Assembly: GCA_016169945.1 (NCBI GenBank)
Contig: JADLSH010000246.1
Coordinates: forward strand, 1 to 64,000
Length of the DNA: 64,000 nt
Direction of reading: 5' to 3'
Origin: Trachythela sp. YZ-2020
Lineage: Eukaryota > Cnidaria > Anthozoa > Malacalcyonacea > Clavulariidae
The translations under genes were made by a program, and so were the position numbers. The notes below the pieces were generated by a model. That model saw only the letters and a list, made by a program, of their open reading frames with translations. It made no database searches and had not been told where the DNA came from. Below are positions 57,439-64,000 of the stretch, in pieces (position 1 is the first letter of the stretch; the number at the start of each line of letters is the position of its first letter).

Positions 57439-58781
57439 TCGGGCGGTCTTTGCGCGATTACCTCGATGCGCTCGAGCGGACCGGCGATCTCCGGCGGATC
57501 CACGAACCCGTTGCGCTGGAGTATGAGATTGCCGCCTACCTGGCCCACTTGACCGAAAGCTCGCCGGTCATCTTCGAGCAAGTCTCGGGCCATGGGCTGA
57601 AGCTCGCCGGCAATCTCTTGAACAGCCGCGCGCGTATCGCCCTCGGCCTGGACACCGCCCTGCCGGGCTTGACGGCCAAGATCATCGATGCGATCGGCCA
57701 GCCCCTGGCACCCGTGCTCGTCGGGTCCGGTCCCTGCCAGGAGGTGACTCTCGCCGATCCCGACCTCACCGCCCTGCCGATCCCGACCTTTTTCGAGCAC
57801 GAGACCGGACCTTACATCACGGCCGGCGCAATCGTGGCGCGAGACCAGGACGGCGGCTACGGTAACCTCTCGATCGCCCGCCTGAAGCCGCTCGGCGGCA
57901 ACAAGGCCTTCATCGGCATCGCGCCCAACCACCATCTTGCGGTCATGTCACGGACGGCGAAAGGGCGCGGCGAACGGCTCGAGATCGCGGTCACCATCGG
58001 CAATCACCCGGCGGTCATGATCGCATCGGCGCTCTACCTGGGCCTGGGCGACGACGAGCTCGAGGTCGCCGGCGGGCTCCTCGGCGTCCCGGTCCCTGTC
58101 GTGGACTGCAAGAGCGTGAGCCTTAGAGTTCCGGCCGACTGCGAGATCGTTCTCGAAGGCACCCTGGACCCGGACAGCTTGGTCGAGGAAGGCCCGGTCT
58201 CGGAGTTCCACGGCTTCTACGAGCGCTACGGCGCGGGTCCGGTCGTGACCTTTCACCGGCTCACCCGCCGCCATGACGCGATCTATCAATGCATTTTGCC
58301 GGGCTATGCGGCCGAGCATGTCCTGATCGGCGCGGTCTCGATCGCCGCCGGGCTGGCCAGGCGCCTGGCCGAAGCGATCCCGTCCTACCACGACGTGGCG
58401 GTCACGCCGGGCGGCGCCGGCCGGCTGCACGCGGTCATCAGCCTGTCCGAGCCGCGCGCGGGCGATGCCAAGAAGGCCATGTTCGTGGTCTGGGCCGCGG
58501 TCAACCTGATCAAGCAGGTCACCCTGGTCGACGACGACATCGACCCCTGGAACGCGACCCAGGTCGAGTGGGCCGTCGCCGGCCGCATGCGCCCGGAGCG
58601 CGACCTGACGATCGTGGAAGGCGTCCGTGCCGACCGCGCCGAGCCGCTGGAACGCGATGGCGTGATCAGCAAGCTCGGCGTGGATGCGACGCGGAACGCC
58701 GGCGATCGCAGCGACTGGACGGCGGCCCAGCCGCCGCCGGACGTCATGGCCCGGGTCAAGGCAAAACTCGAGGGGCAGTGA
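57435..58781 (+). CDS. UbiD-family prenylated-FMN decarboxylase
   Basis: A 448-aa UbiD/FDC-type enzyme. SLRDYLDALERTGDLRRIHEPV is the typical start, DLTALPIPTFFEHETGPYITAG follows, then GNLSIARLKPLGG, EGPVSEFHGFYERYGAGP with the catalytic Glu region, and HDVAVTPGGAGRLHAVISL. Members (de)carboxylate unsaturated or aromatic acids using prFMN made by UbiX, which is not in the window. The four-base overlap with the MIO-less lyase suggests that it acts on the lyase product, an arylacrylate-like acid, as Fdc1 acts on cinnamate. Confidence 0.88.
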   Translation: MIGRSLRDYLDALERTGDLRRIHEPVALEYEIAAYLAHLTESSPVIFEQVSGHGLKLAGNLLNSRARIALGLDTALPGLTAKIIDAIGQPLAPVLVGSGPCQEVTLADPDLTALPIPTFFEHETGPYITAGAIVARDQDGGYGNLSIARLKPLGGNKAFIGIAPNHHLAVMSRTAKGRGERLEIAVTIGNHPAVMIASALYLGLGDDELEVAGGLLGVPVPVVDCKSVSLRVPADCEIVLEGTLDPDSLVEEGPVSEFHGFYERYGAGPVVTFHRLTRRHDAIYQCILPGYAAEHVLIGAVSIAAGLARRLAEAIPSYHDVAVTPGGAGRLHAVISLSEPRAGDAKKAMFVVWAAVNLIKQVTLVDDDIDPWNATQVEWAVAGRMRPERDLTIVEGVRADRAEPLERDGVISKLGVDATRNAGDRSDWTAAQPPPDVMARVKAKLEGQ

Positions 58782-58798
58782 CGAGCAAATCCGAAGGG

Positions 58799-59164
58799 TC
58801 AGAGCTCGGTGTACTTCTTCGCGTTGCCGCGCGCCTTCTCGACCGGGTATTTGGCCTCGTTCTTGGCGATCTTGGCCTCGGCCGCTTCCAGGAGATCGAA
58901 CCCAGCACGTTCGGCGATCAAGAGCAGGTAATTGAAGACGTCGGCGCATTCATCGGCCAGCGCCGCGCGGAACCCGGCTTCGCCCACGAGCTCGTCGACT
59001 TCGTCGTCGCTGCGCCACTGGGTCAGCTCGAGCAGCTCGGCCGCTTCGAGGTTGAGCGATAGGATCAGGTTCTTCATCGCGTGAAAGCGCCGCCAGTCAC
59101 GAGCGTCGCGGAAGGCGATCAACCGATGGGTCAGTTCGGCCTGCGTGAGCGTCGGGTCCGGCAC
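58799..59164 (-). CDS. MazG-like nucleotide pyrophosphohydrolase
   Basis: A 121-aa all-alpha NTP pyrophosphatase of the dCTPase type. LSLNLEAAELLELTQW carries the first metal acids (ExxE) and FRAALADECADVFNYLLLIAERAGFDL the second pair (DECADV). Family members clean up non-canonical nucleotides such as modified dCTP. It is convergent with ubiD and stands alone. Confidence 0.88.
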   Translation of the reverse strand: MPDPTLTQAELTHRLIAFRDARDWRRFHAMKNLILSLNLEAAELLELTQWRSDDEVDELVGEAGFRAALADECADVFNYLLLIAERAGFDLLEAAEAKIAKNEAKYPVEKARGNAKKYTEL

Positions 59165-59289
59165 CGGAGTCTCCCTTTTGGTCCATGGATTTGGCGACAG
59201 AGGATCGAACGACAGTTTCTGCGGCCGTTTCCCGGTCAGGCAACCGATTTTCGACTCCCGCGCCAGCCGGCGATCTGATAAGAGGCGGC

Positions 59290-60048
59290 ATGATTCTGGC
59301 TCAGATCTCCGATACCCATATCATCAGTGATCATGCACAGGCTGCGGCGCGGGCGAGCGACCTGCGGTGCTGCGTTGCGGACATCAACCGTTTGGATCCG
59401 CAGCCCGACGCCGTGATCCACACGGGTGACCTGACCCACCGGGGTCGACCGGACGAATTCGAGGCCGCCGGGGAGATCCTGCGAGAGCTGCGCGCACCGT
59501 TCTATCCCGCGGTCGGCAACCGGGACACCCGGACCGGTATGGCAACAGCCCTGAAACGCTTCGGGCTCGCCCCACCGGCCAGCGGGTTCGTGCAGTATGC
59601 GGTCGAGGATTTACCGCTGCGCCTGATCGCGGTTGATACCTTGAGCGACCAGAGCAACAAAGGTGATTTCTGCCAGGCTCGCGCCGAACAGCTGGCCGCC
59701 CTGCTCGAGCAGGGCGAATCACGGCCGACCGTGGTCTTTCTGCACCATCCGCCGTTCGATGTCGAAGCCGCGCCCGATCCCTTCCAGTTCGAGACCCGCG
59801 GCGCTGCCGAACGGCTCAGCCAAGCCCTTGCCCCCTATGATCAGCAGATCATCCACGTTTTCTGCGGTCATGTGCACCGATTGGCTTCGGGCCAGATTGG
59901 CGGTATTCCGGCGAGCGTCATGCCGTCGGTCGCCGACGGACTGAGGTGGGGCGAACTGGCCGGTCAGGGGCCGATCTATCAGCTGCACCGGCTCGGGACC
60001 GATGACCGGATCCGCACGGAAACGAAGATTCTGGAACAGGTCTCATAA
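59290..60048 (+). CDS. Calcineurin-like metallophosphoesterase (CpdA/GpdQ-like)
   Basis: A 252-aa phosphodiesterase of the cAMP phosphodiesterase type. The metal motifs are ILAQISDTHII (D-x-H), AVIHTGDLTHRG (GD), YPAVGNRD with Asp in place of the usual His of GNHD, VFLHHPPF and FCGHVHRL (GHxH). The start at 59290 fits the motif position. The substrate may be cyclic nucleotides or a phosphodiester. It lies just upstream of the CysN-CysC gene. Confidence 0.87.
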   Translation: MILAQISDTHIISDHAQAAARASDLRCCVADINRLDPQPDAVIHTGDLTHRGRPDEFEAAGEILRELRAPFYPAVGNRDTRTGMATALKRFGLAPPASGFVQYAVEDLPLRLIAVDTLSDQSNKGDFCQARAEQLAALLEQGESRPTVVFLHHPPFDVEAAPDPFQFETRGAAERLSQALAPYDQQIIHVFCGHVHRLASGQIGGIPASVMPSVADGLRWGELAGQGPIYQLHRLGTDDRIRTETKILEQVS

Positions 60049-60100
60049 TCGCCGGCCCTCTATCGGACACGACTGAGTAACATCTGGAAGAGAGGTTCAG

Positions 60101-61810
60101 ATGGCCCCCACCTCCGGGTTATCTGCTGTCGAGCGCGGCCTGCTGGTTCTCGGCCGGCCGGCCGCCGGGAAGGCGACTTTGGTCGCGCGCCTGGGCGAGG
60201 GCTTCGTGGCCACTTCGCGCGCCAACGATCCCTCGATGACAATCGGTGCCCAGGCTTACGGCCAGGCTCTGGCAGCCGGGGCTCAACCGGCCGCGGCGGC
60301 GGTGATCCTGGTCGATGGCACGGGCGACGGTCCTCAGGGGCTTCACGAAGATCTCTATCTGACGGGATTGTTTGGCCTTCCCCTTGTCGTGTTGGCGGTC
60401 AACAAGCTCGATCTCCTAAATTTCGATGCCGAGCGTTTCCACGACCTTGCCGATGCCTGTCAAACGATTGCGGCCGATCTGGACCTCCCGGCACCGGCGC
60501 TGGTGCCAATTTCCGCGACCGAAGGCGACAATCTGTTCCAGGCCAGCGCCAGGACCCCATGGTACTCGGGGCCTAGCCTCGGTGAGGCTTTGCGGAGCGT
60601 GACCGCCAACGACAGTGTGCCCGAACCGGCCTTCCGCATGCCGATCGCCCGGATCGACGATCAGGCTGGACCTTCCGGGCTCATCGTCGCCGGCTCGGTA
60701 CACCTCGGTACTGAGCTGGTCGCCAGTCCGTCCGGCAAGCATGGCCGAATCCGGCAGATCCTGTCCCAGGGCGAGGATCTTCCCCGGGCTCTTGCCGGAC
60801 AGACGGTCACGCTGGTCCCTGACCCGGGCTCTGGTCTGGACGGCACCGCGCCGGGCGAGATCGTCACGAACGTCGAGACACCGCCGCAGATCACGGATCA
60901 GTTCGCCGCCCACCTGCTTTGGACCGACGACGACCCCCTGCTGCCGGAGCGGCAGTATCTGTTGCGGCTGGGCACCCGCGAGGTGACCGCGGCGGTGACC
61001 GACCTGCGCTACCGGGTCAACTTCGAGACCCTTGAGCACCTCTCGGCCAAAATGCTTTGGAGCGGCCAGGTGGCGCACTGCAACTTCGCCCTCGACGAGG
61101 CAGTCGCCTACGACAGCTTCAAGGACTGTCCCGCGACCGGGACCTTCGTACTGCTGGACCGCGAGAAACACACCGAGGTCGGCATCGGCCTGATCGAGTT
61201 CGGCCTGCGCCGCGCGACCAATCTGGTCTGGCAGGAGACCGTGCTCGGCAAGCCCCAACGGGCACGCCAGAAGAAACAGCGCCCCTGCGTGATCTGGCTC
61301 ACCGGCCTCTCCGGGTCCGGCAAGTCGACCATCGCCAACGCGCTGGAGAGCCGGCTGCACGCCATCGGCCAGCACACCTACCTGCTGGACGGTGACAACG
61401 TCCGACATGGCCTGAACAAGGACCTGGGATTCACCGACGCCGATCGGGTCGAGAATATCCGCCGTGTGGCCGAGGTCGCCAAGCTGATGAGCGACGCGGG
61501 CCTTATCGTGATCACCTCGTTCATCTCGCCGTTTCGCGGCGAGCGGCAGATGGCGCGCGAGTTGATGGATGACGGTGAGTTCCTGGAGATCTTCGTCGAC
61601 GCCTCGCTCTCGATCTGCGAGGCCCGCGACCCGAAAGGCCTCTATAAGAAAGCCCGGGCCGGCAAAATCGCCAACTTCACCGGCATCGACTCACCTTACG
61701 AGCCGCCGGAACAGGCCACGATCCGCCTGGATACCGACCGGCTCGATCCCGCCGAGGCGGCCGACCAAGTACTCGCCCACCTTCGGGCTCGAGGCTTTGT
61801 TTCGGATTAG
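60101..61810 (+). CDS. cysNC: CysN-CysC fusion with degenerate GTPase and intact APS kinase
   Basis: A 569-aa protein. The N-terminal CysN-like part lacks a proper G1 loop ([10 protein letters not shown], with Ala where Ser or Thr should bind Mg) and lacks the DTPG G3 motif (VDGTGDG), but keeps NKLDL (G4). The EF-Tu-like domains 2-3 remain (about residues 190-380). The C-terminal APS kinase is complete: GLSGSGKST (402-410), [15 protein letters not shown], and FIDAS-type [24 protein letters not shown]. It should make PAPS, with the GTPase half probably structural. CysD, the usual partner, is absent here, and sat supplies APS instead. Confidence 0.88.
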   Translation: MAPTSGLSAVERGLLVLGRPAAGKATLVARLGEGFVATSRANDPSMTIGAQAYGQALAAGAQPAAAAVILVDGTGDGPQGLHEDLYLTGLFGLPLVVLAVNKLDLLNFDAERFHDLADACQTIAADLDLPAPALVPISATEGDNLFQASARTPWYSGPSLGEALRSVTANDSVPEPAFRMPIARIDDQAGPSGLIVAGSVHLGTELVASPSGKHGRIRQILSQGEDLPRALAGQTVTLVPDPGSGLDGTAPGEIVTNVETPPQITDQFAAHLLWTDDDPLLPERQYLLRLGTREVTAAVTDLRYRVNFETLEHLSAKMLWSGQVAHCNFALDEAVAYDSFKDCPATGTFVLLDREKHTEVGIGLIEFGLRRATNLVWQETVLGKPQRARQKKQRPCVIWLTGLSGSGKSTIANALESRLHAIGQHTYLLDGDNVRHGLNKDLGFTDADRVENIRRVAEVAKLMSDAGLIVITSFISPFRGERQMARELMDDGEFLEIFVDASLSICEARDPKGLYKKARAGKIANFTGIDSPYEPPEQATIRLDTDRLDPAEAADQVLAHLRARGFVSD

Positions 61811-61839
61811 CCAAGCCACCGATCACCGATAGCTCTTGA

Positions 61840-62367
61840 TCAAGTCTCGACCTTCAGGCGGTCATATGTCTCATCGTCGAAGGGGAAGGCTTCGCCGGTC
61901 TGCCAGTCGAACAGGGAGCGCTCGATCTTGGTGAGCGGCCCGAGATAGACATGAATGCCGCAACAGGGCACGCCGCCCTCGGCCTGAACCGCGTGAATGC
62001 CGGCGGGACCAATCGTGAAAATCTCGCCCGGCCCGACCCGCTTGGTCTTGACCTGTTCCAGCACGCCGTCGCAGCGCCGGTAGAGCCGGTTCTCCTCGGC
62101 GCCGACATAGACCCCAATGATGGCGGTGGTCTGATGATCGTGCGGCGGGACCAGCAGGTTGGGCTGGAAACGGACGTGGTAGACCGAGATGGTCTCGTCC
62201 TCGAACAGCAGCGTGTCGTCCTCCTCGAAGACCGGCAGCTTTGCCGACAAGCCCGCCGGGTCGGCGAAAGCCTCCTTCATCAGGCCGAGCACGGCCTTGG
62301 CCGGCACCTCTCCGGCCGCCGCATGGCGGAGCGCGCCGACAAATTGATCGAGATCGAACGTCTGCAT
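61840..62367 (-). CDS. Second cysteine-dioxygenase-like cupin
   Basis: A cupin of about 175 aa. The metal motif is PPHDHQTTAIIGVYVGAEENRLY and the third His is in IFTIGPAGIHAVQAEGG. It resembles bacterial thiol dioxygenase-like proteins and is a distant relative of the cupin at 46391. The preferred start is ATG 62367 (MQTFDLDQFVGALRHA), with another ATG at 62370 and one at 62412. Its genomic place next to cysNC suggests sulfur metabolism, but the substrate is unknown. Confidence 0.75.
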   Translation of the reverse strand: MQTFDLDQFVGALRHAAAGEVPAKAVLGLMKEAFADPAGLSAKLPVFEEDDTLLFEDETISVYHVRFQPNLLVPPHDHQTTAIIGVYVGAEENRLYRRCDGVLEQVKTKRVGPGEIFTIGPAGIHAVQAEGGVPCCGIHVYLGPLTKIERSLFDWQTGEAFPFDDETYDRLKVET

Positions 62368-62574
62368 CATCCATCCCCTGCCAGGTCCGAAAACCACCTC
62401 GTTGGGCCGCACTCTGTCGGCCCTTCAAGCGACGTTCAAGGGGAAAGGCCTCGCCGCGATCGCATTTGGTCGGCACTAACATCAGCAGCTGGAAAACTGA
62501 CGTGCTTGCTTCGAGACGGTCGCTGAGCGATCTCCTCAGCGTGAGGTGCTCTCTATATTGCCCTCAAAGCTCTA

Positions 62575-62616
62575 CCTCATCCTGAGGAGGAAGCGCAGCT
62601 GCCATCTCGAAGGACC
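62575..62616. repeat. REP-like palindrome upstream of nsrR
   Basis: CCTCATCCTGAGGAGGAAGC followed by CATCTCGAAGGAC matches the pattern of a REP-type palindrome that is common in alphaproteobacterial intergenic DNA. A smaller palindrome, CCTCA-GCG-TGAGG, lies at 62534-62546. They occupy the 366 bp between the cupin and nsrR genes, where I see no gene. Confidence 0.6.
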
Positions 62617-62733
62617 CACAGTGATCCTGCAGCGCCCGACCCTCAAATGCGATCGCTGTGTCCGGCAAAGCTCCAATAGATGTATAGTTCAGTCATGTTA
62701 TCCTGAAGATCCGCGAAATCATTGGGCCGAACC

Positions 62734-63174
62734 ATGCGCCTGACCACCTATACCGACTATGCCTTGCGCGTGCTGATGTATCTCGGCCTGGCGGACGATC
62801 GGCTGAGCACGATCCAGGAGATCGCCGATGCCTATGGGATTTCCAAGAACCATCTCATGAAGATCGTCCACGAGCTCAGCCTGGCCGGCTATGTCGAGGC
62901 GGTCCGGGGACGCGGCGGCGGCCTGCGTCTGGGACGGCCCGCCGGCGAGATCGCGGTCGGCGACGTGGTGCGTCTGGCGGAGGAAGATTTCAGCCTGGTC
63001 GAGTGCTTTTCGCAGGACACCAACCACTGCAGGATTTCCGGCTGCTGTGAGCTCCAGGGTTTGCTCGACCGGGCGCTCTCCGCCTATTTCGAGGTCCTGG
63101 ACGACTGCTCGCTCGAAGATCTGCTGTCGAACAAGAAGAAGCTGCTACGGGCCTTGGAGATCCCCACCTCGTAG
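62734..63174 (+). CDS. nsrR: Rrf2-family NO-responsive repressor, NsrR type
   Basis: A 146-aa winged-helix regulator with an Fe-S cluster. MRLTTYTDYALRVLMYLGLA is the NsrR N-terminus, ISKNHLMKIVHELSLAGYVEAVRGRGGGLRLG is the DNA-binding part, and the cluster Cys residues lie in ECFSQDTNHCRISGCCELQG. NO converts the cluster and releases target promoters. The ATG at 62734 matches homologues; the codon at 62722 adds four. An AGATGTAT half-site lies at about 62680 and could be part of an autoregulatory site. It is convergent with the truncated-hemoglobin gene, and the stops are about 20 bp apart. Confidence 0.9.
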   Translation: MRLTTYTDYALRVLMYLGLADDRLSTIQEIADAYGISKNHLMKIVHELSLAGYVEAVRGRGGGLRLGRPAGEIAVGDVVRLAEEDFSLVECFSQDTNHCRISGCCELQGLLDRALSAYFEVLDDCSLEDLLSNKKKLLRALEIPTS

Positions 63175-63194
63175 CGTCTCCTGCGCGCTCATGA

Positions 63195-63665
63195 TCACGC
63201 CGGCTCCGAGCTGATCCAGGCCGGCGGGTTGTTGGTCACGGTGCCGAACATGGCCAGCCACAGACTCCGTGCGATCCGCTCGGCAGCGGCAATGACGAGC
63301 CCGACCGCCGGGGCGTCGAAGACCGCCTTCGCCGTTCGCCGAAACAGCAGCAACCAGCGCTGAAAGTCATCGGAGGCCACCTCGCTCAGGGCCATGTGAA
63401 CGGGAACCGGCTGGCCCTTGTAGCTGCTGCTGCGCAAGAGCACCGAAGACCAGAAGGATTTCATGCGATCGAGATGCCGCGGCCACTCGCCTTGCATGCG
63501 TGCCTCGAAGATCGGGCTCAAGCGCTCGTCTTCACGCACCAGGCCGTAGAACCGCTCCACCAGTTCCGAGATCTGCGCGGACGTGATCGAGGGATGCACC
63601 GGCTCGCGGTCGACCGCGCGGGCGGAAAGAACCGTCAGATCACGCTGCAGGTCCGAGCCGCTCAT
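63195..63665 (-). CDS. Group III truncated hemoglobin
   Basis: A 156-aa globin. ISELVERFYGLVREDERLSPIFEARMQGEWPRHLDRMKSFWSSVLLRSSSYKGQPVPVHM is typical of group III, with the proximal His in PVPVHMALSEV, followed by FQRWLLLFRRTAKAVF. Such globins bind O2 or NO. It overlaps the upstream DUF1971 gene by four bases (ATGA), so both form one operon convergent with nsrR. Confidence 0.9.
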   Translation of the reverse strand: MSGSDLQRDLTVLSARAVDREPVHPSITSAQISELVERFYGLVREDERLSPIFEARMQGEWPRHLDRMKSFWSSVLLRSSSYKGQPVPVHMALSEVASDDFQRWLLLFRRTAKAVFDAPAVGLVIAAAERIARSLWLAMFGTVTNNPPAWISSEPA

Positions 63666-63937
63666 TTGAAAAACTCAACCTGGAAGCGCACGGGGCCGAT
63701 CGCGGCGATACGATGCGGGCGCATCGGCGGCACGATGCCGGGTTCGGCCTGATTCAGAATCACGGCGTCCGACCCGCCGTCCAAGTCCCAGTACTCCAGG
63801 GTCCCTTCGATGATCTTGATCTTCGCCCAGACGCCCGCCTTGGTCGTATGGCTCTCGCGGAGTTTTTGCGGAATCGTATCTTGGGTGAAAACCGTGGTCT
63901 CGGAGTACTTCTCCACTCCACTCGGGATGCCAGGCAT
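63662..63937 (-). CDS. DUF1971 cupin-like protein (YeaR-like)
   Basis: A 91-aa protein from ATG 63937 (MPGIPSGVEKYSETTVFTQDTIPQKLRESHTTKAGVWAKIKIIEGTLEYWDL). It matches DUF1971, the family of Escherichia coli YeaR, whose gene is induced by nitrate and NO and controlled by NsrR. TKAGVWAKI and IVPPMRPHRIAAIGPVRFQVEFF are typical. Longer starts at 63985 are less likely. It is coupled to the truncated-hemoglobin gene. Confidence 0.87.
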   Translation of the reverse strand: MPGIPSGVEKYSETTVFTQDTIPQKLRESHTTKAGVWAKIKIIEGTLEYWDLDGGSDAVILNQAEPGIVPPMRPHRIAAIGPVRFQVEFFK

Positions 63938-64000
63938 GATAAGATTCCCTTCCCCGCCCGATTGAAACCGAACCGGCCTGCGCACCCGCCGAATTCACCT

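Noticed and set aside
1..64000. CRISPR arrays or toxin-antitoxin pairs
   Set aside because: No regularly spaced direct repeats and no recognisable small toxin-antitoxin gene pairs were seen.

Overview
The window is GC-rich, gene-dense chromosomal DNA from an alphaproteobacterium, most likely in the broad Rhodospirillales group. The clues are the cpoB-tilS-ftsH-folP-glmM order, hisZ next to purA, an alphaproteobacterial-type RpoH, a DUF6476 gene divergent from rluD, and a tRNA-Glu(CTC). Several genes carry single-base lesions as sequenced. serA, a MocR-family regulator and a mini-gene near 42.6 kb each appear to lack one base, and a chemotaxis receptor has an in-frame TAA. There is also a run of 19 G. 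Either the sequence has some indel errors or these loci are really decaying.

Layout. 0-12.7 kb: envelope and housekeeping genes (cpoB, tilS, ftsH, folP, glmM, thiD), with a YvcK/CofD-like protein and an unusually long phosphohexomutase between folP and glmM, then an orphan TAXI binding protein. 12.7-18.6 kb: the broken chemotaxis receptor, an AT-rich gap, an intact-looking IS630-type insertion sequence, a LuxR-type protein with a degenerate receiver, and the frameshifted MocR gene. 18.6-31.9 kb: PhzF, GNAT and MaoC proteins, serC-serA, a secreted or membrane-anchored subtilase, an SLC13 transporter, PqiA-like and MscS membrane proteins, hisZ and purA. 32-39.7 kb: a membrane-anchored pseudokinase with a small membrane partner, a methyltransferase, rpoH, rluD, DUF6476 and threonine aldolase, with two inverted copies of a 0.2-kb palindromic repeat that each begin at a stop codon. 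39.9-46.1 kb: tRNA-Glu, a LysR/pirin pair, two tandem mini-genes with bacteriocin-like leaders joined to tail-tube-like segments, hemerythrin, a class III aminotransferase and two small DUF proteins.

46.4-62.4 kb is the most distinctive part, a sulfur island. It holds aprMBA (membrane-linked adenylylsulfate reductase) divergent from a dissimilatory-type sat. This pair oxidises sulfite to sulfate in sulfur oxidisers. Around it are two cysteine-dioxygenase-like cupins, a PAPS-reductase-fold protein without the catalytic cysteine, and a CysN-CysC fusion whose GTPase part has lost its nucleotide-binding motifs. Downstream of sat, on the same strand, is a translationally coupled pair: a histidine/phenylalanine ammonia-lyase homologue without the MIO-forming Ala-Ser-Gly triad, and a UbiD-family decarboxylase. 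Ergothionase is a known MIO-less member of that lyase family that acts on a sulfur-containing amino acid betaine. I therefore infer that the island may strip sulfur from an organosulfur compound such as ergothioneine and oxidise the released sulfur. A DAO-type oxidoreductase, an enolase-superfamily enzyme and one of the cupins form a second catabolic operon beside it.

62.7 kb to the end: an NO-response group consisting of an NsrR-type Rrf2 regulator, a group III truncated hemoglobin and a DUF1971 (YeaR-like) protein.
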